A stretch of 64,000 bases of DNA from Flagellimonas amoyensis (GTDB taxonomy: Bacteria; Bacteroidota; Bacteroidia; Flavobacteriales; Flavobacteriaceae). The DNA is taken from assembly GCF_003058265.1 (NCBI RefSeq), contig NZ_QBUK01000006.1:124001-188000 (forward strand). The letters run 5' to 3'. The notes beneath the pieces are model-generated. The model was not told where the DNA came from. It did not search any database and saw nothing but the letters and a program-made list of their open reading frames with translations. The position numbers were made by a program, and so were the translations under genes. Every line of letters starts with the position of its first letter. Positions within the stretch are counted from its first letter, which is position 1. Shown here one piece after another: positions 1-8,154 of this stretch.

Positions 1-57
1 TTGGCATTCTTCATGGCGCTGTTGTTGTTCACGGGAAGCGTTTTTATCTATAACTAA
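1..57 (+). CDS. C-terminal end of a membrane protein (partial)
   Basis: Frame 1 is open from the window edge to a TAA at 55-57 and encodes 18 residues, LAFFMALLLFTGSVFIYN. This reads as the last transmembrane helix of a small membrane protein. The stop lies 3 bases before the apaG start, so the two genes are probably co-transcribed. A DUF423-like identity is possible, because such proteins end in a similar hydrophobic helix, but 18 residues cannot settle it. Confidence 0.5.
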   Translation: MAFFMALLLFTGSVFIYN

Positions 58-60
58 CTT

Positions 61-447
61 ATGTTCACTCAAGTCACCAAAGGGATAAAGGTATCTGTGC
101 AGACCAGTTTTGAGGGCACTTTCTTCAAAAATTACAGGATGCACTATGCCTTCGGATACACCATTACCATAGAAAACCTAAGTAAGGACACGGTGCAGCT
201 CACCGCAAGGCACTGGGACATTTTTGATGCCCTGAAGGATCTCGAAACGGTGGATGGTGAAGGTGTGATCGGCAGAAAGCCGGTCATCAAACCCGGAAAA
301 TCCCACACCTATAGTTCAGGGTGCTTGCTGGCATCGCCCATTGGGGCCATGAAGGGCCACTATCATATGGTGAATTTCACCAATTCCCAAGAGTTTGAGG
401 TGGAGATTCCCACGTTCAAGTTCGCTGCCCCCTTCGCCATAAACTAG
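61..447 (+). CDS. apaG: ApaG family protein
   Basis: The 128-residue product matches the ApaG/DUF525 family in length and pattern, a single beta-sandwich domain. Visible hallmarks are the VDGEGVIGRKPVIKPG segment near residues 64-79 and SGCLLASPIGAMKGHY near 87-102, which correspond to the conserved VxGxGVVGxxPxLxPG and SG-P-G-M-G-Y blocks. In enterobacteria apaG was linked to Co2+/Mg2+ resistance and to diadenosine tetraphosphate metabolism; its biochemical role is unsettled. It follows a membrane-protein fragment by 3 bases and precedes pruA by 87 bases, a gap that holds a pruA promoter element. No signal peptide is visible, so it should be cytoplasmic. Confidence 0.93.
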   Translation: MFTQVTKGIKVSVQTSFEGTFFKNYRMHYAFGYTITIENLSKDTVQLTARHWDIFDALKDLETVDGEGVIGRKPVIKPGKSHTYSSGCLLASPIGAMKGHYHMVNFTNSQEFEVEIPTFKFAAPFAIN

Positions 448-482
448 GCCGCACTTCCTTTCCAAATCGATTTTGCTTTTAG

Positions 483-490
483 TAACTTTG
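483..490 (+). promoter_or_regulatory. -7 element of the pruA promoter
   Basis: TAACTTTG matches the Bacteroidota primary-sigma -7 consensus TAnnTTTG. It lies 44 bases before the pruA ATG. No TTG was found at the usual -33 distance, so only the -7 half is supported. Confidence 0.5.
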
Positions 491-534
491 TTGCCACTGT
501 GTAATAAATATTCTAACAAAAATTAAAAGCAAAC

Positions 535-2163
535 ATGGGAAAAGGATTTTTTCAAGTTCCAACCGCAGTCAACGAGCCGGTAAAAAGTTACGCCCCGGGT
601 AGTCCGGAGCGCGAAGAAGTATTAAAACAGTACGAGACCTATTACAATGGAAAGGTTGAGGTTCCTCTTTATATTGGCAGTGAAGAGATCAAGACCGGAA
701 ACACCAGACCCATGTCCCCTCCGCACGAGCACAAACATGTTGTGGGCCACTATCACCTGGCTGAGAAAAAACATGTGGAACAGGCCATCGCCAATTGTAT
801 GGAGTCCAGAAAGGCCTGGGCAGACCTTACCTGGGAACAGCGTGCCGCCATTTTCCTGAAGGCAGCCGAACTCATCGCAGGCCCTTATCGCGCCAAGATG
901 AACGCCGCGACCATGCTGGCCCAATCAAAGAACATCTATCAAGCAGAAATTGATTCCGCTTGCGAAATTGTGGACTTCTTGAGGTTCAACGTGGAATACA
1001 TGGCGCAGATCTATTCCGAGCAGCCCGAATCGTCCGAAGGGATATGGAACCGTGTGGAATATAGGCCACTGGAAGGCTTTGTGTACGCCATTACCCCGTT
1101 CAACTTTACCGCCATTGCCGGAAACCTTCCGGCCAGTGCCGCGATGATGGGCAACGTAGTGGTCTGGAAACCCAGCGACAGCCAAGTGTTTTCCGCCAAG
1201 GTCATTGTTGACGTTTTCAAGGAAGCGGGATTGCCCGATGGGGTCATCAATGTGATCTATGGCGATCCGGTGATGATTTCCGACACCTTGTTGGCCAGTC
1301 CAGATTTTGCAGGAATCCATTTTACGGGATCCACCCATGTCTTCAAAGAACTTTGGAAACAGATCGGGAACAACATCCACACCTATAAAACGTACCCTAG
1401 GATCGTTGGTGAGACCGGAGGAAAGGACTTCATCATAGCACACCCTACCGCCAAGCCCCAACAAGTGGCCACGGCCATTACAAGGGGTGCCTTTGAGTTT
1501 CAGGGACAAAAATGTAGTGCGGCCTCCAGGGTCTATCTCCCCAAATCCACAGCAAACGAAATCTTGGATTTGGTGAAAGCGGATGTGAATTCTTTCAACA
1601 AACCCGGCTCTCCTGCCGATATGAGCAATTTCATCACCGCGGTGATCCACGAGGGCTCTTTTGACAAACTGGCGAAGTACATCGATCAGGCCAAGGCCGA
1701 TAAGGATGCCGAGATCGTTGTGGGCGGCGGGTACGACAAATCTGTGGGATACTTTGTGGAACCTACCGTGATCTTGACCACCAATCCAAAGTATGAGACC
1801 ATGTACACCGAACTTTTCGGACCTGTTGTGACCGTTTATGTGTATGAGGACAAGGATTGGAGCAAAACATTGGAATTGGTGGACGGCACATCCGAATACG
1901 GGTTGACCGGTGCCGTGTTAGCCAAAGACCGCTACGCAATTGACGAGGCCACAAAAGCATTGCAGAATGCTGCAGGTAACTTCTACATCAACGATAAGCC
2001 TACTGGGGCCGTTGTGGGCCAACAGCCATTTGGTGGCGCAAGGGCATCAGGAACCAATGACAAGGCCGGTTCCATGCAGAACCTGCTTCGTTGGGTTTCC
2101 CCTAGGTTGATCAAGGAGACCTTTGTGACACCGGAAAATTATCGTTATCCTTTTTTGGGATAA
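535..2163 (+). CDS. pruA: L-glutamate gamma-semialdehyde dehydrogenase (P5C dehydrogenase)
   Basis: It oxidises glutamate-5-semialdehyde (from 1-pyrroline-5-carboxylate) to glutamate with NAD+, the second step of proline breakdown. The 542-residue single-domain protein has the group 4 aldehyde dehydrogenase pattern: PFNFTAIAGNLPASAAMMGN for cofactor binding, catalytic Glu293 in VGETGGKD and the catalytic nucleophile Cys327 in GQKCSAASRVY, 34 residues apart as expected. The C-terminal PFGGARASGTNDKAG block is also typical. The length agrees with the monofunctional enzyme; it is not fused to PutA proline dehydrogenase, which must lie elsewhere. The ATG follows an A-rich leader. The downstream gap holds a 22-bp palindrome and a hairpin, so it is probably transcribed alone. 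Confidence 0.96.
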   Translation: MGKGFFQVPTAVNEPVKSYAPGSPEREEVLKQYETYYNGKVEVPLYIGSEEIKTGNTRPMSPPHEHKHVVGHYHLAEKKHVEQAIANCMESRKAWADLTWEQRAAIFLKAAELIAGPYRAKMNAATMLAQSKNIYQAEIDSACEIVDFLRFNVEYMAQIYSEQPESSEGIWNRVEYRPLEGFVYAITPFNFTAIAGNLPASAAMMGNVVVWKPSDSQVFSAKVIVDVFKEAGLPDGVINVIYGDPVMISDTLLASPDFAGIHFTGSTHVFKELWKQIGNNIHTYKTYPRIVGETGGKDFIIAHPTAKPQQVATAITRGAFEFQGQKCSAASRVYLPKSTANEILDLVKADVNSFNKPGSPADMSNFITAVIHEGSFDKLAKYIDQAKADKDAEIVVGGGYDKSVGYFVEPTVILTTNPKYETMYTELFGPVVTVYVYEDKDWSKTLELVDGTSEYGLTGAVLAKDRYAIDEATKALQNAAGNFYINDKPTGAVVGQQPFGGARASGTNDKAGSMQNLLRWVSPRLIKETFVTPENYRYPFLG

Positions 2164-2276
2164 TTAATTTTGCAGTAGATTTTGATGATTGAAGACAAAG
2201 GACCGTCAGTTCGAGTTTTTTCACTTTTGAAAAAGTATCGAGAACCAGGTCCGACTCAGTGAAATTTTGATTCTCG

Positions 2277-2298
2277 ACCTGCCTGCCGGCAGGCAGGT
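2277..2298. repeat. 22-bp perfect palindrome
   Basis: ACCTGCCTGCC is followed directly by its exact reverse complement, with no loop. It lies in the 276-bp pruA-creatininase gap. A shorter inverted pair, TCGAGAA/TTCTCGA, lies just upstream at about 2239-2276. Palindromes of this CCTGCCTGCCGGCAGGCAGG type recur between genes in flavobacterial genomes as I remember them. No other copy was noticed in this window. There is no T-run, so it is not a simple terminator. Confidence 0.7.
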
Positions 2299-2387
2299 AC
2301 AATTTTTCTTTGCCCTGCCCAGAAAAATCACTCGAATTGACAAATTTCCATCAAAATAAACTTTGCATTTTATTGATTAAATTCATG

Positions 2388-2419
2388 GCCATTATTCCTT
2401 TGGAATAGTGGCTTTTTTT
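2388..2419 (+). terminator. Intrinsic terminator hairpin in the leader of the creatininase gene
   Basis: GCCATTATTCC pairs with GGAATAGTGGC (one T:G wobble) across a TTT loop and is followed by seven T. It sits about 220 bases past the pruA stop but only 20 bases before the next ATG. It may therefore act as a leader attenuator for the creatininase gene rather than the pruA terminator. A seven-codon ORF at 2385-2408 (MAIIPLE) ends inside the hairpin. Confidence 0.7.
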
Positions 2420-2439
2420 CATCCTTTAAACCCTACAAA

Positions 2440-3204
2440 ATGCCGAGACCCTATATGTTGGCCGAGACCAATTGGAAACATTTGAAAGACGAATCCTTTG
2501 ATTTGGCCGTCCTTCCTTGGGCCGCCACGGAAGCGCACAACTACCACCTCCCCTATGCCACGGACACCATTGAAGGCACGGCAATCGCCGAGGAATCGGC
2601 AAGACTGGCCTGGGAACATGGCAGCAAGGTCGTGGTGCTCCCCACCATTCCTTTTGGGGTGAACACGGGACAATCCGATATTTATTTGGACATGAACCTC
2701 AACCCAAGCACCCAATTGGCCATCTTGAAGGACATCGTCAGTGTTTTGGACAGACAGGGCATCCATAAATTCATGATTCTCAACAGTCATGGCGGCAACA
2801 ATTGGGAGGCACTGGTACGGGAATTGGGGCTTCTCTTCCCCAAAATGTTCATCTGCGTGACCAATTGGTTCAAAATGGTGGAAAAAAAGGACATTTTTGA
2901 AAACACCGGTGACCATGCCGATGAAATGGAAACCAGCCTTATCCTTCATTTAGCTCCGGAACTGGTACTTCCCAAAGAGGATTGGGGGGATGGAAAAGAA
3001 CTCAAAAACAAAATCAAGGCTTTTTCCGAAGGTTGGGCCTGGACCGAACGCCCTTGGTCCAAAATAAGCGCCGATACGGGCGTCGGCGACCCATCCAAAG
3101 CGACCGCCGAGAAGGGAAAAATGTTTTTTGACGCCATTTGCACAAAAATGGCCAAGCTGTTCATTGATATTGCCACAGCGGACATGGAAAATCTATATGA
3201 ATGA
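2440..3204 (+). CDS. Creatininase family amidohydrolase
   Basis: The 254-residue protein belongs to the creatininase / creatinine amidohydrolase family, metal enzymes that open cyclic or formamide C-N bonds. Metal-ligand blocks are visible: PWAATEAHNYHLPYATDT (Glu, His, Asp) near residues 30-50, NSHGGNN near 111-117, and DHADEMETS near 153-161 with the bridging Glu. The family includes creatininase, the formamide hydrolase of riboflavin/F420 synthesis and MftE, so the substrate cannot be read from sequence. The length is normal. It stands alone between pruA and rsmG. Its only promoter space is upstream of the hairpin at 2388-2419, which suggests attenuation. No signal peptide is visible. Confidence 0.88.
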   Translation: MPRPYMLAETNWKHLKDESFDLAVLPWAATEAHNYHLPYATDTIEGTAIAEESARLAWEHGSKVVVLPTIPFGVNTGQSDIYLDMNLNPSTQLAILKDIVSVLDRQGIHKFMILNSHGGNNWEALVRELGLLFPKMFICVTNWFKMVEKKDIFENTGDHADEMETSLILHLAPELVLPKEDWGDGKELKNKIKAFSEGWAWTERPWSKISADTGVGDPSKATAEKGKMFFDAICTKMAKLFIDIATADMENLYE

Positions 3205-3328
3205 TTGCTCAATGGGCGCTATTCCACTAAAAACCATCAACCTACCCACAATTTAAATGTAAAATTAACGTTAAGTAATTGTTACTTGAATGTAACTTTA
3301 GTAATTTAACGGTTTAAATCATTTAGTC

Positions 3329-3451
3329 ATGAAAGAACGAATCAATGCATGGGGAAATTTGATGATCAAGAAATATGACCGTATGTGGCAATATGCCAAG
3401 GACTATTCAAGAAAGTGCAAACGTGTCTACGAACGGATGTACAGCATCTAA
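3329..3451 (+). CDS. Possible 40-residue basic peptide
   Basis: An ATG at 3329 opens a 40-codon frame ending TAA at 3449-3451, encoding a basic, tyrosine-rich peptide (MKERINAWGNLMIKKYDRMW at the N-terminus). It overlaps the last codons of rsmG on the other strand. The upstream A/T-rich stretch holds TAACTTTA at 3293-3300, a near match to the TAnnTTTG -7 element, and an inverted pair GTTAC/GTAAC at 3281-3296. No family is recognised. The ORF could be fortuitous; position, promoter-like sequence and a typical start region are the only support. Confidence 0.4.
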   Translation: MKERINAWGNLMIKKYDRMWQYAKDYSRKCKRVYERMYSI

Positions 3452-4089
3452 TGACTTCCCTTGAATTTTTGCGGTAGATAGACCACCTTCTTGGTCTCAA
3501 AAAAATCCTCTTCGAAATACTCCTTCAGATCAAAGGTCTGAATGGTGGTGTAATCTTTTAGCTCTTCAGTAAGGTCCCCGCCTTTGAGGTAAAGTATGCC
3601 ATTTTTCCGCTCGTGCGATGAATCCTTTTTGATCTTGCCTTTGGTCCAGTGCACAAAAGTGGGCATTGCTGCCACGGCCCTGCTCACAATAAAATCATAT
3701 TGGCCCGGCAAATCTTCTACCCTGGTATGGACGGCAGTAACGTTCTGGAGTTTCAGCCCATCAACTACTTCCTGCACTACTTTCACCTTTTTTCCAATAG
3801 CGTCCACCAAGGTGAACTCCACATTGGGGAACAAAATGGCCAACGGTATCCCAGGAAATCCCCCACCGGTCCCTACATCCAATATCTGACTGCCCTCATT
3901 GAAGGTCTGGATACGGGCAATACCCAAAGAATGGAGCACATGGCGAAGGTACAGCTCGTCAATGTCCTTTCGGGAAACCACATTGATCTTGGTGTTCCAA
4001 TCCTTGTACAAAACCTCCAACTCCTTGAAATGCTCCTTTTGCTGATCGGTGAGCGTCGTAAAATATTTGAAAACCAGGTCCGCATTCAT
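3448..4089 (-). CDS. rsmG: 16S rRNA (guanine527-N7)-methyltransferase
   Basis: RsmG (GidB) methylates N7 of G527 in the 530 loop of 16S rRNA using S-adenosylmethionine; its loss gives low-level streptomycin resistance in several bacteria. The 213-residue length fits. The SAM-binding motif ILDVGTGGGFPGIPLAILFP and the following LVDAIGKKVKVV acidic strand are clear, as is the DFIVSRAVA motif of this family. It is a single gene, transcribed away from the desaturase. The reading strand has TAATTTTG (TAnnTTTG) about 20 bases before its ATG, inside a 19-bp palindrome shared with the divergent strand. Confidence 0.95.
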   Translation of the reverse strand: MNADLVFKYFTTLTDQQKEHFKELEVLYKDWNTKINVVSRKDIDELYLRHVLHSLGIARIQTFNEGSQILDVGTGGGFPGIPLAILFPNVEFTLVDAIGKKVKVVQEVVDGLKLQNVTAVHTRVEDLPGQYDFIVSRAVAAMPTFVHWTKGKIKKDSSHERKNGILYLKGGDLTEELKDYTTIQTFDLKEYFEEDFFETKKVVYLPQKFKGSH

Positions 4090-4099
4090 ATCCCTACTG

Positions 4100-4118
4100 T
4101 TAATTTTGGCAAAATTAA
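4100..4118. promoter_or_regulatory. 19-bp palindrome with a -7 element on each strand
   Basis: TTAATTTTG-G-CAAAATTAA has perfect 9-bp arms. Each strand contains TAATTTTG, a match to TAnnTTTG. On the minus strand this is placed to be the rsmG -7 element (ATG 20 bases away). On the plus strand it would start a transcript toward the desaturase, 104 bases from that ATG. Confidence 0.55.
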
Positions 4119-4157
4119 TACTTTTAAAGACCTTAACACCGTTCTAACAGGTAGTTG

Positions 4158-4190
4158 TTGACCTTAAAAGGTCAATATTGGTTACCTTTG
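4158..4190 (+). promoter_or_regulatory. Desaturase promoter with overlapping dyad operator
   Basis: TACCTTTG at 4183-4190 matches the -7 consensus TAnnTTTG, and TTG at 4158-4160 is a fair -33 element 22 bases upstream. Between them lies the dyad TTGACCTTAAAAGGTCAA (4158-4175), with 8-bp perfect arms around AA, which includes the -33 TTG. A dimeric repressor bound there would block polymerase. The ATG of the desaturase follows the -7 by 14 bases. Confidence 0.65.
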
Positions 4191-4204
4191 TAAAAATTTT
4201 TTTT

Positions 4205-5308
4205 ATGGATAAGAATACCGTCCGGTTTTCAAGAAAGGATTCTGCACAGTTTTTTAAGACACTGAACAAAAGAGTGAACGAATACTTCAATGAAAATGAC
4301 CTCAAAAAAACCGGAAACTGGAAACTTCACCTCAAGACCATAGTGATGTTTGCCGTTTTTTTGACCCCCTACTTTTTAATGTTGACCTTGAACCTCCCTT
4401 TTTGGGGCTATCTTTTACTTTCCATCACCATGGGGGTAGGTATGGCCGGTGTGGGCATGAACGTGATGCACGATGGCAACCACGGCTCCTACTCCAACAA
4501 GAAATGGGTGAACAAGATTATGGGAAGCAGCATCTATATCTTGGCAGGTAACGTCTACAACTGGCAAGTACAGCACAATGTACTTCACCATACCTACACC
4601 AACATCCACGAACACGATGAGGACATGGAAGCGGGTAGGATCCTAAGGTTCTCCAAACATGCCGAGTGGCAAAAGCACCACAGGTTCCAACACTATTACT
4701 CCATCTTCCTATATGGGCTGCTTACCTTCAACTGGGCCATCACTACGGATTTTCAACAGATGTACCGCTACATGAAGCGCAAGCTCAGTTATGGAAAACT
4801 TCCCAATCCGGTCGTTAACTGGAGTACTTTGGTAATCACCAAGATCATTTATTTGACCATATGGATCGTACTTCCCCTTATTTTTGTGGAAATCGCTTGG
4901 TGGCAAGTACTTCTTGGGTTCTTCATTATGCACTACGTGGCCGGTGTGATCCTGAGCGTCGTATTCCAATTGGCACACATTGTGGACCATGCGGACACCC
5001 CTCTCCCTGACGAGGAGGGCAACATGAAGAACACTTGGGCCATCCATCAGTTGTTCACCACCGTAAACTTCGGCACCAAGAACAGGATAGTGAACTGGTT
5101 CACGGGAGGATTGAACCACCAAGTGGAGCATCACATTTTCCCGAACATCAGCCATATCCACTACACAAAAATTTCCAAAATTGTGAAACAGACGGCCAAG
5201 GAGTTTAATTTGCCCTACAACGAATATAAAACTACCAGAAAAGCTATAATTTCGCACTTCAAACATTTGAAGGAACTGGGCAAAAACCCAGCACTTCAGT
5301 ACCAGTAA
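4205..5308 (+). CDS. Membrane fatty acid / acyl-CoA desaturase
   Basis: This is an integral-membrane di-iron desaturase of 367 residues. The three histidine boxes are HDGNH (89-93), HNVLHH (124-129) and HQVEHH (305-310). The Q/HxxHH form of the third box is typical of the front-end and linoleoyl-CoA-type desaturases. Hydrophobic helix pairs lie near residues 45-85 and 200-260. It should introduce double bonds into acyl chains for membrane fluidity; regiospecificity cannot be read from sequence. The ATG at 4205 is chosen because the -7 element at 4183-4190 would lie inside the coding region if an earlier start (4178) were used. An operator-like dyad covers the promoter, so expression is probably repressor controlled. 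The aminotransferase starts 14 bases downstream. Confidence 0.9.
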   Translation: MDKNTVRFSRKDSAQFFKTLNKRVNEYFNENDLKKTGNWKLHLKTIVMFAVFLTPYFLMLTLNLPFWGYLLLSITMGVGMAGVGMNVMHDGNHGSYSNKKWVNKIMGSSIYILAGNVYNWQVQHNVLHHTYTNIHEHDEDMEAGRILRFSKHAEWQKHHRFQHYYSIFLYGLLTFNWAITTDFQQMYRYMKRKLSYGKLPNPVVNWSTLVITKIIYLTIWIVLPLIFVEIAWWQVLLGFFIMHYVAGVILSVVFQLAHIVDHADTPLPDEEGNMKNTWAIHQLFTTVNFGTKNRIVNWFTGGLNHQVEHHIFPNISHIHYTKISKIVKQTAKEFNLPYNEYKTTRKAIISHFKHLKELGKNPALQYQ

Positions 5309-5322
5309 AACAAGCATATCAC

Positions 5323-6510
5323 ATGAGCAACCATCTATCTGACAGGATCCAGAACATGTCCACGTCAGCAACTTTGGCCATGGCGGCCAAGGCAAGGGAG
5401 TTACGAAATGAAGGCAAGGATATTATAGGGTTGAGCTTGGGAGAGCCCGACTTCAACATCCCCGATTTCATAAAAGAGGCCGCAAAGCAGGCCATTGATG
5501 AAAATTATAGCAGCTATACCCCAGTGGATGGGTATCCCGAGCTAAAGAAGGCCATCACCCTCAAATTCAAAAGGGACAATGGCTTGGACTATGGACCCAA
5601 CCAGATCGTGGTTTCCACAGGGGCAAAACAATCCCTCTACAATGTGGCCATGGTGGTGTTGAACCCTGGGGACGAAGTGATTCTTCCTGCGCCGTATTGG
5701 GTAAGCTATAGCGATATCGTGAAATTGGCAGAAGGTGTCCCCGTTGAAGTCCCAACCGGCATTGAAACGGATTTCAAAATGACCCCAGAGCAACTGGAAG
5801 CCGCCATTACCCCAAAGACCCGCATGTTTTGGTTCAGTTCACCTTGCAACCCCAGTGGTTCGGTGTACAGCAAAGCGGAGTTGGAAGGTTTGGCCGAGGT
5901 CCTGAAAAAATACCCGGACATCTATGTGGTATCCGATGAAATCTACGAACATATCAATTTCACCAAAGGTGGACACGTCAGTATTGCCGGAATCGACGGA
6001 ATGTATGATAGAACCGTGACCGTGAACGGTGTTTCCAAGGCCTTCGCGATGACCGGATGGCGAATTGGATATATTGGAGCTCCAGAGTGGATTGCCAAGG
6101 GCTGCAACAAACTACAGGGACAGGTGACCAGTGGTGCAAATTCCATTGCACAGCGCGCCGTGATCACCGCTTTGGAAGCGCCCGTGAGCAAAATCCAGTT
6201 TATGATCGATGAGTTCCACAAGCGAAGAGATCTTGTCCTCGAATTGTTGGGCGAAATCGATGGGTTCAAACTCAATGTCCCCGAGGGCGCTTTCTATGTG
6301 TTCCCCGATATTTCCGCATTCTTCGGAAAAACATTGAAAGGGACCACCATCAACAGCGCTGAGGATTTTGCGTTGTATTTGTTGGAACATGCCAATGTGG
6401 CCACGGTAACTGGCGAAGCATTCGGAAACCCCAACTGCATCCGTATTTCCTATGCGGCTTCGGAAAAAGAATTAAGGGAAGCCATTGCCCGTATCAAGGC
6501 TGTGGTGTAA
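5323..6510 (+). CDS. Class I pyridoxal-phosphate aminotransferase (aspartate aminotransferase type)
   Basis: The 395-residue fold-type I enzyme has the subgroup Ib aspartate/prephenate aminotransferase pattern: SSPCNPSGSVY (substrate and PLP Asn), VVSDEIYEHI (PLP Asp and Tyr) and Lys239 in SKAFAMTGWRIGY, which forms the Schiff base. It most likely exchanges amino groups between aspartate or aromatic amino acids and 2-oxoglutarate; exact specificity is uncertain. It begins 14 bases after the desaturase stop and may share its transcript. A hairpin with the T-rich tail AACCTC-AA-GAGGTT at 6642 ends the transcript. Confidence 0.9.
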   Translation: MSNHLSDRIQNMSTSATLAMAAKARELRNEGKDIIGLSLGEPDFNIPDFIKEAAKQAIDENYSSYTPVDGYPELKKAITLKFKRDNGLDYGPNQIVVSTGAKQSLYNVAMVVLNPGDEVILPAPYWVSYSDIVKLAEGVPVEVPTGIETDFKMTPEQLEAAITPKTRMFWFSSPCNPSGSVYSKAELEGLAEVLKKYPDIYVVSDEIYEHINFTKGGHVSIAGIDGMYDRTVTVNGVSKAFAMTGWRIGYIGAPEWIAKGCNKLQGQVTSGANSIAQRAVITALEAPVSKIQFMIDEFHKRRDLVLELLGEIDGFKLNVPEGAFYVFPDISAFFGKTLKGTTINSAEDFALYLLEHANVATVTGEAFGNPNCIRISYAASEKELREAIARIKAVV

Positions 6511-6522
6511 TTATAGGGATTT

Positions 6523-6543
6523 ATGCTGAACTCGGTTCAGCAT
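6523..6543. repeat. Short inverted repeat ATGCTGAAC/GTTCAGCAT
   Basis: Nine-bp perfect arms surround a TCG loop, 12 bases after the aminotransferase stop. Hairpins of the ATGCTGAAC...GTTCAGCAT form are a familiar dispersed intergenic repeat in flavobacterial genomes (from memory, not searched). No T-run follows, so it is not a classical terminator. Confidence 0.55.
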
Positions 6544-6641
6544 CCTTTCCTTGTTTTGGAAAAATTGAAAATGAAATCCTGAAAACCAGTCCAGGAAAAA
6601 AGTTTCGACCAAAACCGAACTTAGTGCAGAAACTTCTTGAC

Positions 6642-6665
6642 AACCTCAAGAGGTTTTTTGTTTTT
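6642..6665 (+). terminator. Terminator between the aminotransferase gene and convergent trkH
   Basis: AACCTC-AA-GAGGTT is followed by a T-rich tail. The stem is short, but its place just before the 3' end of trkH on the other strand suits a transcript end for the plus-strand pair. Confidence 0.55.
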
Positions 6666-8154
6666 AGGTCTTTTTCCAGAAATATGGGGTAAGGACAATG
6701 AGCACGGTGAACAGTTCCAAACGCCCCAACAACATCAAAAAGCCACACCACCATTTTCCTGCCGAGGGAAGGCTATTGTAATTGCTCACAGGGTTCAGGT
6801 CACCGAAGGCCGGGCCCACGTTGCCCAACGAAGAGGCAGCACCTCCAACTGCGGAGATAAAATCAAGGCCCAAAAATCCGAGTACCAAGGAGCCTATGAT
6901 AAAAAGCAACATATACAGCACGAAGAAGGCGATCACGTTGTACACGATATGCTCGGTAACCGTCTTTTCATTGTAGCGCACAGGAATGATCGCATTGGGG
7001 TGCAAGGTCCGTTTGAACTCCAAAATGCCATTTTTGATAATGATCAGGTGGCGCATCACCTTGATGCCCCCTGCCGTAGATCCTGCTGAGCCTCCGAGGA
7101 ACATCAACCCAAAAAAGAAAACGGTCAAAAAGGGTGTCCATGCGGTAAAATCGGCAGTCACAAAACCTGTTGTGGTGATCACGGCCACTACCTGAAAAAG
7201 GGCGTGCCTAAAGGCACTCTCCGCCTCGCCCCAGACCATGGGGTGAAATTCGGACACGGCAACATCAGCCTTAAAATAGACCCCCAATGCCGCCAAAATA
7301 CTAAAAATCAACACAAAACCCAGGTAATATTTAAACTCCTCATCCTTCAAAATGCGCTGCACCCTTCCCGTGAATGCAAAATAGCTCAATACAAAATTGC
7401 TACCCGCCAAAAACATGAAAAGGATGGTGATGTACTGTATGATGGGTTGGTTGTTCCAATAGGCCAAACTGGCATTTTTGGTGGAAAACCCTCCTGTGGA
7501 CATGGTCGCCAAAGAATGGTTGATGGCATCAAAAAAGGTCATCCCCGCCAGTTTCAACAACAGGGTCTCCAATACAGTATAACCGAAATAGATAAGCCAA
7601 AGTCGTTTGGCCGTGTCCGTGATTCTAGGGTGCAGTTTGTCACCGCCCGGACCAGGGGCCTCAGCAGCGAACAACTGCATGCCCCCTATGCCCAACAAGG
7701 GCAATATGGCAATCGCCAGCACAATGATCCCCATTCCGCCGATCCAGTGGGTAAGGCTCCGCCAAAGCAAGATTCCTTCGGGGAGGGCCTCAATATCGTC
7801 CAAAATGGAGGACCCTGTAGTGGTATAACCTGAAATGGTCTCAAAAAAAGCATCGGTAATGGAAGGGATCGACGCTGAAAAAAGATAGGGCAACATCCCA
7901 GAAATGGACATCACGATCCACCCGAAGGTCACCACGATATAGCCCTCTTTTCGTTTCACCTCTTTCTTATGCCCCCTGGTATAGAACATGGCCATGATCC
8001 CAAAAAGCATGGTGACAATGGCGGCAAGGGCAATGTCCAAGGTGGCACCATCCTTATATATGGCACTGGCAAAAGCGGCCAAAAGCATGAAAGAGCCGTT
8101 ACAAAGGAGCAAAAGCCCCATAATATGGATAATGATTCGTGTGTTCAGCCTCAT
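6664..8154 (-). CDS. trkH: TrkH family potassium transporter, membrane subunit
   Basis: This 496-residue polytopic membrane protein is the ion-conducting subunit of a Trk/Ktr-type K+ uptake system. The four pore-loop filter segments are visible: TTTGSSILDD, MSTGGFSTKN, ITTTGFVTADF and SSLGNVGPAFG. The length is typical. Its ATG overlaps the trkA stop by one base (TAATG), so translation is coupled and the two proteins should form one complex at the inner membrane. The 3' end converges on the aminotransferase gene. Confidence 0.94.
   Translation of the reverse strand: MRLNTRIIIHIMGLLLLCNGSFMLLAAFASAIYKDGATLDIALAAIVTMLFGIMAMFYTRGHKKEVKRKEGYIVVTFGWIVMSISGMLPYLFSASIPSITDAFFETISGYTTTGSSILDDIEALPEGILLWRSLTHWIGGMGIIVLAIAILPLLGIGGMQLFAAEAPGPGGDKLHPRITDTAKRLWLIYFGYTVLETLLLKLAGMTFFDAINHSLATMSTGGFSTKNASLAYWNNQPIIQYITILFMFLAGSNFVLSYFAFTGRVQRILKDEEFKYYLGFVLIFSILAALGVYFKADVAVSEFHPMVWGEAESAFRHALFQVVAVITTTGFVTADFTAWTPFLTVFFFGLMFLGGSAGSTAGGIKVMRHLIIIKNGILEFKRTLHPNAIIPVRYNEKTVTEHIVYNVIAFFVLYMLLFIIGSLVLGFLGLDFISAVGGAASSLGNVGPAFGDLNPVSNYNSLPSAGKWWCGFLMLLGRLELFTVLIVLTPYFWKKT

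Noticed and set aside
2277..2298. Phage or integron attachment site
   Set aside because: It is a perfect palindrome but no integrase, second copy or cassette lies near it.
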